Shown piece by piece: positions 57,377 to 64,000 of a DNA stretch of 64,000 nucleotides. How positions within the stretch are numbered: position 1 is the first letter of the stretch; each line of letters opens with the position of its first letter. The stretch is from a virus, in IMG/VR virus record IMGVR_UViG_3300008111_000005, positions 40,872 to 104,871 of that record. One strand, written 5' to 3'. The notes under the pieces are model-generated. The model ran no database searches. It saw only the letters and a program-made list of their open reading frames with translations, and was not told where the DNA came from. The position numbers were made by a program, and so were the translations under genes.

Positions 57377-60300
57377 TTAAGTTGCGTATAAATTGGTTCC
57401 TACAGGAACTACCAATCTATATTGTGTACCACTACCGGATACTATACCAGAGAATTGTGATCCCGATGGTGTTATAAACTGTGCCGATATTGCTGCTACT
57501 GCTTGAGCGGAACTACTATACACACCACTCAATTTATTGGTAATTGAATTATAATCAATTTGACTTGACGCAGTTACCCAACCAGGATATTGTGCTGAGC
57601 TAGATACCGTTCCACCAGGTAAGAATGTCTTGACTTGGGTAGAACTAGATACGGTATCTGCTGGAAGTAATGATGTAACTTGTGTAGAACTGGAAACAAT
57701 ACTTGCTGGTATATTTGATAATGTGTTGTAATTGACAAAGAACAATCCAATACCACTTCCACTAAACGAAGCAGTTACCGATGTTGCGTTTACCGTAGTT
57801 GGTGCAATAGTTTGATTATCTATCGCTGCTACGGTTTGTGCGGAACTACTATATACACCACTTAACTTATTTTGAATATTGTTATAATCAATTTGACCAG
57901 AACTTGTTACCCATCCTGGGTATTGAGCCGAACTACTAACAGTACCACCAGGTAAGAATGTTTTGACTTGTGCGGATGAAGATACGACATCATTTGTTGC
58001 TTCAATTGCACCCACAAATGTTTGAGCGTGTACTTTTTGAGTTACACCATTATAGAAGAATGAACCAGATGCGTGAGTTCTTAAAGATATATATGTATTT
58101 GGTGCTTGCGTTTCTGAAAATAATGGATATAATGTAGTATCCGTTGTTGTGTTTGTTGTTACAGTTGCAACCGTTGCTGCAAAATCTGCTACACCATTCA
58201 ACGGTCCTCTGAATGAACCACTAAATGAACCCGTAAATGAACCAGTATTAATTTGTGCAGAACTGGTGACCCAACCAGGATATTGTGCTGACGATGATAT
58301 TGCACCTGGTAGTGCATCTTTTACACGTTGGTTAGTGAAATAAAGATTTACACCTTCTGTTAAGTTTGTCGTGGTTGCTGTACCCAAGAAACTTGCCGAG
58401 TGTACATTATCTGTATTTAACTTAGTCTTAACACGTGCGTCTGTGTAATACAGATTTACAATACCTTCACTTAATCCATCAGTGTTGACTGCAAGTGAAC
58501 CAGACACACCCAATGCCAAACTTGCTGTTGCTGCGTAACTTGCACTGGTTACTAATACTGGTGCAATCTGTGCAGAACTACTAACTGTTCCTGCTGGAAG
58601 ATTGTTTTTAACTTGTGCAGAACTACTATATACACCCAATGAGTCTACATATGTTAATACTCGTGCGTTTGTAAAATATAAATTTGTACCTTCTGCTAAG
58701 TTAGTTGTTGTTGCAGTACCCAAGAAACTTCCTGAGTGTACTACATCACTATCTAATTTGGTTTTAACTCGTGCGTCGGTATAATATAGATTTGTAAATC
58801 CTTCTGCTAAGTTATTCGTGGTTGCCGTTCCTAAGAAACTTCCAGAATGTACTGTACCAAGTTGTGCTGCGACAGCGGTTGCAAAGTTTGCTGTTGCACC
58901 TGCATTAATTTGACCAGAACTTGATACCGTTCCTGCTGGAAGATTTGCAGCAACTTGTATTGAACTACTGTATACACCCGACAACTTGTTGGTGATACTA
59001 TTATAATCAATTTGACTTGATGCCGTGACCCATCCTGGGTATTGTGCTGATGAAGAAACAGTACCCGCTGGTAATTGCGTTGATGAAGAAACCACACCGC
59101 CAGGTAATGCTGCGTTCGATATATTTGTTAATTGACTACCGTTACCACGGAATGAACCTGTAAATGCACCAGAGACAGGTGAGTTAGTTCCTATTGCTGA
59201 CCCAGACGGTCCAACAGATAATGAACCACCATTATCTCTGATTGCTAATGAACCAAGATATAATGTTGAACCAGAAAGATATAAGTCTCTAAACTTTAAT
59301 GTTGGTGAACCAAGGTCAAACGTATCTGTTACTGATGGGACAATGTGTGAGGATGTTATTGATCCTGTGACCTTCAATCCTCCCACGATACCAACTTGTG
59401 TACCATTATCACTAATTTGTGAATTTACAATGTGGTCACCACTTAGTCCAGCCTTTGGTAATAAGTTTGGTGTTAAGAATTGTTCACTACCTAATGCACC
59501 AGTATTTTCTGGACCTGTGATGACAATACTACTTGTGTTACTTGTTCCTGCGTGAACGAACAACCACACATTATTTACACTATCCCACAACAATGACCCT
59601 GATTGGTTGGTCAACGATGCAGAGTCATATACCGCCAATCCACCGTATCGTAATATTGTGTCGGTGTTAAGTGTTATTAAGTTTGAACCAACATTTAATT
59701 GTGATGAGGTAACATATAGAACAGATGATGTTCCTTGTACGGTTAAATTACCTGTAAGTGTGACCGAACCCGATACCGTTTGATTACCATTAAATATATT
59801 AGAACCAGTGGTTGCAATTGCACCGATACCAGTAGTATTTTGTACTACGATTTGACTTGATGCGGTCACCCAACCTGGGAATTGTGATGATGCACTTACG
59901 GTACCAACTGGTAATGATTGTACTACTTGGGTAGATGAAGTAATCCAACCAGGATATTGCGCCGATGCACTAACGGTACCATCTGGTAATAATGCCTTTA
60001 CTTGTGCAGATGCTGATACCGTATTTGCTGGTAATAATGGTTGTACCTGTGTGGATGATGATACGACCCCACTTAATTTATTTTGAATTGAGTTATAATC
60101 AATTTGTGATGATGCGGTGACCCATCCTGGGAATTGTGCGGAACTACTAACGGTTCCACCAGGAAGTAATGGTTGTACTTGGGTCGAACTGGATACCAAG
60201 TTTGCAGGTAATGCTGCTTGAACTTGTGCCGACGATGATACGGTACCACCTACTGTCTGTAATACGATTTTTGCGTTTGCACTATCCGTGGTAACATCAA

Positions 60301-60934
60301 TACCAGTTGATCCGGTAAGGAATACACCTGCTGTAATAGTAAATGATTTATTACCATCTGATCCTAATGTGTTGACCGATGGTTGTCCTGTAATAGATTG
60401 ATAGTTAATTTGTCCCGATGAACTAACAACAGCTTCTACACTTAATTTTGCTTTAACTCGTGCGTCGGTATAATAGAGATTACCACTTTCACTTACTTCA
60501 CTGGTAACAATATTTCGTGTACCACCCAATGACACCGATGTACCGTTAATTGTAATACTATTGTTTACTAGTCCAGCGTTGGGAATTCCAAATAATGCCG
60601 CACCACTACCACTAAATTGTCCTGTGGTTCTGATAACTCCCGATGATGTGATGTCCGCTAGTGCAAGGGATGACCCAGAAATTGAGGTAGCAAACTGAGC
60701 AGAACTACTAATAAGTCCCGCTGGTTTATTGAAGATATTGACCCAATCTCGCGCGTCATTTGTTAATTTTTCTTTCGGGATATCACCATCTCGTAATAAT
60801 GACGAGGTAAGTGTACCGATGGTGACTACACTCGCTGAAATTGAACCGGTGGTGATGATTACGGGGTCGGTGAATACTACCGCATTACTACCCGATGTCG
60901 CTCGTTGGATATCATTTACTTTTAATAAACTCAT
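57377..60934 (-). CDS. Large repetitive tail fibre protein, 1185 aa
   Basis: Built from many copies of a module: VSSSAQYPGWVTASSQIDYN, SITNKLSGV, VSSSTQVQPLLPGG, with LYYTDARVKTKL units (a repeat of T4-like phage fibres). A conserved stretch SQISDNGTQVGIVGGLKVTG with TDTFDLGSPTLKFRDLYLSG and LYLGSLAIRDNG is typical of the tip-proximal region of aquatic phage fibres. N-terminus MSLLKVNDIQRATSGSNAVV probably attaches to the baseplate. Related in sequence to the next gene upstream (61026-63221), indicating duplication. Preceded by a terminator and a TATTTATA octamer. Confidence 0.82.
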   Translation of the reverse strand: MSLLKVNDIQRATSGSNAVVFTDPVIITTGSISASVVTIGTLTSSLLRDGDIPKEKLTNDARDWVNIFNKPAGLISSSAQFATSISGSSLALADITSSGVIRTTGQFSGSGAALFGIPNAGLVNNSITINGTSVSLGGTRNIVTSEVSESGNLYYTDARVKAKLSVEAVVSSSGQINYQSITGQPSVNTLGSDGNKSFTITAGVFLTGSTGIDVTTDSANAKIVLQTVGGTVSSSAQVQAALPANLVSSSTQVQPLLPGGTVSSSAQFPGWVTASSQIDYNSIQNKLSGVVSSSTQVQPLLPANTVSASAQVKALLPDGTVSASAQYPGWITSSTQVVQSLPVGTVSASSQFPGWVTASSQIVVQNTTGIGAIATTGSNIFNGNQTVSGSVTLTGNLTVQGTSSVLYVTSSQLNVGSNLITLNTDTILRYGGLAVYDSASLTNQSGSLLWDSVNNVWLFVHAGTSNTSSIVITGPENTGALGSEQFLTPNLLPKAGLSGDHIVNSQISDNGTQVGIVGGLKVTGSITSSHIVPSVTDTFDLGSPTLKFRDLYLSGSTLYLGSLAIRDNGGSLSVGPSGSAIGTNSPVSGAFTGSFRGNGSQLTNISNAALPGGVVSSSTQLPAGTVSSSAQYPGWVTASSQIDYNSITNKLSGVYSSSIQVAANLPAGTVSSSGQINAGATANFATAVAAQLGTVHSGSFLGTATTNNLAEGFTNLYYTDARVKTKLDSDVVHSGSFLGTATTTNLAEGTNLYFTNARVLTYVDSLGVYSSSAQVKNNLPAGTVSSSAQIAPVLVTSASYAATASLALGVSGSLAVNTDGLSEGIVNLYYTDARVKTKLNTDNVHSASFLGTATTTNLTEGVNLYFTNQRVKDALPGAISSSAQYPGWVTSSAQINTGSFTGSFSGSFRGPLNGVADFAATVATVTTNTTTDTTLYPLFSETQAPNTYISLRTHASGSFFYNGVTQKVHAQTFVGAIEATNDVVSSSAQVKTFLPGGTVSSSAQYPGWVTSSGQIDYNNIQNKLSGVYSSSAQTVAAIDNQTIAPTTVNATSVTASFSGSGIGLFFVNYNTLSNIPASIVSSSTQVTSLLPADTVSSSTQVKTFLPGGTVSSSAQYPGWVTASSQIDYNSITNKLSGVYSSSAQAVAAISAQFITPSGSQFSGIVSGSGTQYRLVVPVGTNLYAT

Positions 60935-60966
60935 ATTCTGCTCAAATAAAGTGTGTACACCCTCCG

Positions 60967-60974
60967 TATAAATA
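60967..60974 (-). promoter_or_regulatory. TATTTATA octamer before the large fibre gene
   Basis: Gene sense TATTTATA, 33 bases before the start at 60934 and just downstream of the terminator at 60996-61026, the expected place for a new late promoter. Confidence 0.45.
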
Positions 60975-60995
60975 TCAATTTATATAGGAAGAAAC

Positions 60996-61026
60996 AAAAA
61001 AGACACGTGCTTTACCGTGTCTTTTT
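60996..61026 (-). terminator. Rho-independent terminator
   Basis: Perfect 11-bp stem AAAAAGACACG/CGTGTCTTTTT around an 8-base loop. In the gene sense it begins at the stop codon of the fibre gene ending at 61026 and is followed by a T-run. The A/T arms make it usable on both strands. Confidence 0.85.
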
Positions 61027-63221
61027 CAGATAGAGAATTGTGATCCTGACATTACTATATTATTTGCTGTAATTGTACCTGTTAACGTTGGACTTGCACT
61101 CATTACTACGTTTCCAGTACCAGTGATTGCGTTGGATACCAGTCCGTCCGATGCATTGGTAAATACCGCTTGATTTGCAGTTAGTATTGATGCGGTAACG
61201 GTACCAGTAAATTCTGCACTACCTGTAACTGCTAATTTTCCGCCAATTAATGCATTTGTACTCGTTTGTAATACGGAACTACTTAATATATTTGTCGCAT
61301 TAATTCTTGCAGGCGCAATAGTTTGTCCTGCTACAGCAGTTACTACTTGTCCCGATGATGAGTAAATTGCCGCTAATGACGATGTTGTAGTTGCCGTAAA
61401 TGACGACGCGGTGATAGTGCTTCCAGCGGACAATCCATTGGTAATAGATACGGTGATACCGTTATCACTAATTTGCGAATCCGTGATATGTTCTAAGCCA
61501 CCACCCTTTAATACTCGATTTTGCGTCAGTAAGGTTTCATTGCCAACATTATTGAATGTTTGTGGACCCATTAAGACCACAGACGATGTTACACCGCCGG
61601 CGGTATTTTGGTGAACAAATATCCATTGGTCATTAATAGAATCAAAATAGAGTGACCCACTACGTTGTGGTGAGGAACCAGAATCAATTACCGATAGTCC
61701 ACCAAATCGTGTACCAGGAGTGAGTGTGTTGACCGTAATAACATTGGTACCAATATTCAAGGTACTTTGTGAAATAAAACTAATAGAGGATGACCCTTGT
61801 ACCACCAAGTTTTGACTAATAAATAATGAACCCGTGATGGTTTGATTTGCTGTAAATGTGTTCGACCCCGTAGTTGCCAATGCACCAATACCCGTAGTGT
61901 TTTGTACAACAATTTGTGCAGAACTAGTTACCCACCCAGGATATTGTAGTGACGATGAAACGGTACCACCAGGAAGTAATGGTTGGACTTGTGCGGAGGA
62001 AGAAACAACACCCGATAATTTATTGGTGATACTATTATAATCAATTTGACTTGATGCGGTGACCCATCCTGGGTATTGTGATGATGCAGAAACAACACCC
62101 GGGGATAAAATTGATCCTGTGTGTGGTCCGATAAATGATGATGCGGAAGCAGCACCTTGTACATGTAACAATGCACCAGGTGTAATAGTTCCAATACCGA
62201 CACCAGTTGCGTTAGAATAGATAACTTGACCATTACTTCCCAACTTAATAGCACCAACCGTACTATCTTGCACACCATACACGCCTAATGTATTTGCTAC
62301 GTTTACATCGTGTAATGCCGAATCATCACCACCTTGTAAAAATTTTGCATTATTTGTACTAATTGCTAATACTGTTCCATCGTAGGTGAGGGTAGATTCT
62401 GCGTTTATTCCCCCCGCACCCGTTGATGTTATTACACGATTATCGGTTGCATTTGTATATGAGGAAACAGCAGAAGCTGCTGCTTGTAAGTTTGTTCCCG
62501 CTGCTCCGGAGCCGGAAGTCACATCTACGAAGAATCCACGAGCACTACCACCTTGTTCAAAAAATCGTAATTTATTTTGAAAAATGTCAATGGTTACACC
62601 AGTACCCGCTATTGTACTATTAGTTTGTGGTTTTGCTAGTAAAATTTCTCCACCTTCATCACCAATTGAATTATTTGATATGAGGTTGGCACCCGCAGCT
62701 ATATTACCCGATGCACTAACGGTTTGTAATAATGTATTAACAAATGATGCGGTTGCTGCAAATGATGCCGAAGTGCTTGTTAACGCATTGAACTGCGTCG
62801 AACTACTAATAACCCCACTTAATTTATTAGTGATGTTATTATAATCTATTTGTGATGATGCGGTGACCCATCCTGAATATTGAGCAGAACTAGATACCGT
62901 ACCACCAGGAAGTAATGGTTGAACTTGCGTAGATGCAGATACTACGCCTGAAAGTTTATTTGTAATTAAGTTATAATCTACTTGACCAGAACTAGATACT
63001 GTTCCACCAGGAAGTAATGGTTGAACTTGTGTAGAGGAAGATACCACTCCACTCAACTTATTGGTAATATTATTATAATCTACCTGACCAGATGATGATA
63101 CCGTACCCGCTGGTAAACTTGTAATAATTTGCACCGACGACGATACCACCCCACCACCCAATGCGGTAGTGGGTATACTTCCACTGCGAATAAATGTACC
63201 TGTTAATCTCGTAGCTGGCAT
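61026..63221 (-). CDS. Repetitive tail fibre protein, 731 aa
   Basis: Same modules as the 1185-residue fibre: VSSSGQVDYNNITNKLSGVV, STQVQPLLPGGTVSSS, SAQYSGWVTASSQIDYN, and a shared DSQISDNGITVSITNGL segment. Middle part contains KPQTNSTIAGTGVTIDIFQN and KLRFFEQGGSARGFFVDVTS, found in aquatic phage fibres. The C-terminus ends TGNVVMSASPTLTGTITANN. Likely the partner segment of the larger fibre. Preceded by the octamer at 63249 and a GGAG-containing leader. Confidence 0.8.
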   Translation of the reverse strand: MPATRLTGTFIRSGSIPTTALGGGVVSSSVQIITSLPAGTVSSSGQVDYNNITNKLSGVVSSSTQVQPLLPGGTVSSSGQVDYNLITNKLSGVVSASTQVQPLLPGGTVSSSAQYSGWVTASSQIDYNNITNKLSGVISSSTQFNALTSTSASFAATASFVNTLLQTVSASGNIAAGANLISNNSIGDEGGEILLAKPQTNSTIAGTGVTIDIFQNKLRFFEQGGSARGFFVDVTSGSGAAGTNLQAAASAVSSYTNATDNRVITSTGAGGINAESTLTYDGTVLAISTNNAKFLQGGDDSALHDVNVANTLGVYGVQDSTVGAIKLGSNGQVIYSNATGVGIGTITPGALLHVQGAASASSFIGPHTGSILSPGVVSASSQYPGWVTASSQIDYNSITNKLSGVVSSSAQVQPLLPGGTVSSSLQYPGWVTSSAQIVVQNTTGIGALATTGSNTFTANQTITGSLFISQNLVVQGSSSISFISQSTLNIGTNVITVNTLTPGTRFGGLSVIDSGSSPQRSGSLYFDSINDQWIFVHQNTAGGVTSSVVLMGPQTFNNVGNETLLTQNRVLKGGGLEHITDSQISDNGITVSITNGLSAGSTITASSFTATTTSSLAAIYSSSGQVVTAVAGQTIAPARINATNILSSSVLQTSTNALIGGKLAVTGSAEFTGTVTASILTANQAVFTNASDGLVSNAITGTGNVVMSASPTLTGTITANNIVMSGSQFSI

Positions 63222-63248
63222 CAGTTCATCTCGTTACAAAGGAGTTAC

Positions 63249-63256
63249 TATAAATA
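63249..63256 (-). promoter_or_regulatory. TATTTATA octamer before the 731-aa fibre gene
   Basis: Gene sense TATTTATA, 28 bases before the start at 63221, in the 42-base gap. It is the centre of the palindrome ACTATTTATAGT. Confidence 0.45.
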
Positions 63257-63263
63257 GTTTATG

Positions 63264-63710
63264 TTATATCTTTTCTGGGAATACTACGGTCCATATAGAA
63301 TCGAAGGTTTGTGGTATGTCTCGTAATGCTTGACGATAAGTTGCCCATGCCGTTTTTTCTTCGTCAGTTAGAGTTGACCACCGATCAGCCATTGTGATAT
63401 AATCGGTTTCTGCTAATAATTTATTTCGTTCTTCTCGAATCGGTTTCCATTCTGCTGTTATCGTTGCATTCATTTCTTCTTCGGTCTTATCCCGTTTGGT
63501 ATAAGTTGCGGTTACAAACCCGTCACCAATTTCTAAGATAGGTTCATTTAATACTTCGGTACGTTCTTTAAACGTTTGGGGCATATTTTGTATTACCGGA
63601 TACCACCCAAGTTTCACCAGTTCGTCTGGTGGTGTCAATTGGAATTGTGCCGGTAATAAGGTTGGTCCATCAATGATGGTGTTATCTGTTACAATTAATA
63701 TGTACCACAA
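63264..63710 (-). CDS. Tail assembly chaperone-like protein
   Basis: 148 residues. The C-terminal 65 residues, EWKPIREERNKLLAETDYIT, MADRWSTLTDEEKTAWATYR and QALRDIPQ, are the Phage_tail_APC (tail assembly chaperone) signature: R-x-R-N-x-L-L-x-x-TD ... W..YRQALRDIP. N-terminal part has ADGPTLLPAQ-like and LGWYPV elements. These proteins assist fibre folding or assembly, matching its place next to the fibres. No ATG near the 5' end; the frame opens with TTG at 63710, inside the preceding gene, so the start is uncertain. Confidence 0.75.
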   Translation of the reverse strand: MWYILIVTDNTIIDGPTLLPAQFQLTPPDELVKLGWYPVIQNMPQTFKERTEVLNEPILEIGDGFVTATYTKRDKTEEEMNATITAEWKPIREERNKLLAETDYITMADRWSTLTDEEKTAWATYRQALRDIPQTFDSIWTVVFPEKI

Positions 63711-64000
63711 CAGTAACCAGTATATGGTATGTCGGAGCAGGGTCCGCTAAATGTTTCTCCTACTGAGTAGTCAGCGGAGCAACTTGTGTATGCACATCCA
63801 AGATTGTTTATTGAAAATCCGCAAGCACCATTCCCGGTGGTTGCTACAAACTGACCACTACCGTTACACGAACCAGCCAACACAGCGCCATTACCTGGAC
63901 AATAATTTGCGGTAATTGATGCAGTAGTTGGTGACGGGATTCCATTTTTAATATATCGTAAATCATGTCTGATATTAATTGAATATGATGGTGGTGAAAT
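63695..64000 (-). CDS. C-terminal part of a Cys-rich appendage protein (runs off the window)
   Basis: The frame is open to the right edge; about 101 residues are visible. The visible upstream part contains NGIPSPTTASITANYCPGNG, recalling the GTPTTAS heads of the collagen-like proteins, then a Cys-rich end: SGQFVATTGNGACGFSIN, GCAYTSCSADYS and GPCSDIPYTGYCCGTY, about nine Cys in 65 residues. It is probably another virion appendage protein of the same class as those at 51411-55037. The start lies outside the window. Confidence 0.6.
   Translation of the reverse strand: MSPPSYSINIRHDLRYIKNGIPSPTTASITANYCPGNGAVLAGSCNGSGQFVATTGNGACGFSINNLGCAYTSCSADYSVGETFSGPCSDIPYTGYCCGTY

Noticed and set aside
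1-64000. Origin of replication, attachment site or integrase
   Set aside because: No integrase, repressor or att-like repeat was seen; nothing in the window suggests a temperate phage.

Overview
This window is one continuous block of a large T4-like myovirus genome, probably assembled from an environmental sample. Every supported gene lies on the minus strand. Genes are packed with ATGA/TAATG overlaps or gaps of a few bases, most have a clear GGAG/GAGG ribosome site, and base composition is AT-rich throughout. T4-type core genes recognised by motif: clamp loader gp62 and gp44, clamp gp45, DNA polymerase gp43, helicase gp41, RNase H, UvsX, gp32, and baseplate/tail proteins resembling gp26, gp29, gp48 and gp53. 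The host is a Gram-negative (outer-membrane) bacterium, because the phage carries a complete TonB-dependent receptor with a signal peptide. Consensus sigma70 promoters (TTGACA-N17-TATAAT type) and strong Shine-Dalgarno sites argue against Bacteroidota. I cannot name the host.

Layout, left to right (transcription runs right to left). 0-9.8 kb: small conserved phage proteins, a nucleotidyltransferase, a SpoU methyltransferase, a PD-(D/E)XK nuclease, dCMP deaminase, gp62, a sulfotransferase, a Mom-like protein, ClpP, gp44, a DUF4338 protein and gp45. 9.8-16 kb: a JmjC/cupin-like oxygenase, an HExxH protein resembling peptide beta-hydroxylases, a second Mom-like protein, an oversized tRNA-like gene, DNA ligase, a 40-residue membrane protein and a DUF6065-SET fusion. 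16-23.8 kb: gp43, DUF2061 protein, two more sulfotransferase-like proteins, a nucleotidyltransferase, a GIY-YIG endonuclease, an APS kinase, a Vsr-like endonuclease, a 2OG-Fe(II) oxygenase, an IscA-type Fe-S protein, dUTPase and thioredoxin. 23.8-28.9 kb: the TonB-dependent receptor and a B12-dependent ribonucleotide reductase. 28.9-34.2 kb: gp41, RNase H, UvsX, gp32. 34.3-35.6 kb: a truncated family-A DNA polymerase, in addition to gp43. 35.6-45.2 kb: baseplate and tail genes, including a DUF2272 cell-wall domain fused to a baseplate-like domain and the tape measure. 45.3-50.6 kb: SNF2/HARP helicase, a small coupled protein, a DUF483-like/methyltransferase fusion, a small protein with two HADHxD motifs, and a radical SAM/SPASM enzyme whose C-terminus carries the same motif. 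50.6-64 kb: tail-fibre and appendage proteins, including three with long His-[Thr/Ser]-[Asp/Asn] repeats, three collagen-like proteins, two very repetitive fibres and a tail-assembly chaperone.

How it works together. The replisome and the dNTP supply (B12-dependent reductase, thioredoxin, dUTPase, dCMP deaminase) form a standard lytic programme. Layered on it is an unusual density of modification enzymes: radical SAM/SPASM, HExxH hydroxylase-like, JmjC-like and 2OG oxygenases, a SET fusion, SpoU and class I methyltransferases, three sulfotransferase-like proteins with an APS kinase able to make their donor, and two Mom-family proteins. The strongest candidate for an undescribed system is the radical SAM/SPASM enzyme with its HADH-motif partner and DUF483-methyltransferase, immediately next to virion repeat proteins in which essentially every His sits in an H-x-D/N motif. 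I propose, as inference, that this is a phage system for post-translational modification of tail appendages, formally similar to the His-Xaa-Ser/radical SAM systems of bacteria.

Regulation visible in the sequence: seven sigma70-like promoters in front of individual units (2809, 14710, 18577, 23540, 27005, 33755 and 50588), and a recurring octamer that reads TATTTATA in the gene sense upstream of several late structural genes. That octamer is the reverse complement of the T4 late-promoter box. Family names come from recognising motifs by eye, not from database searches.
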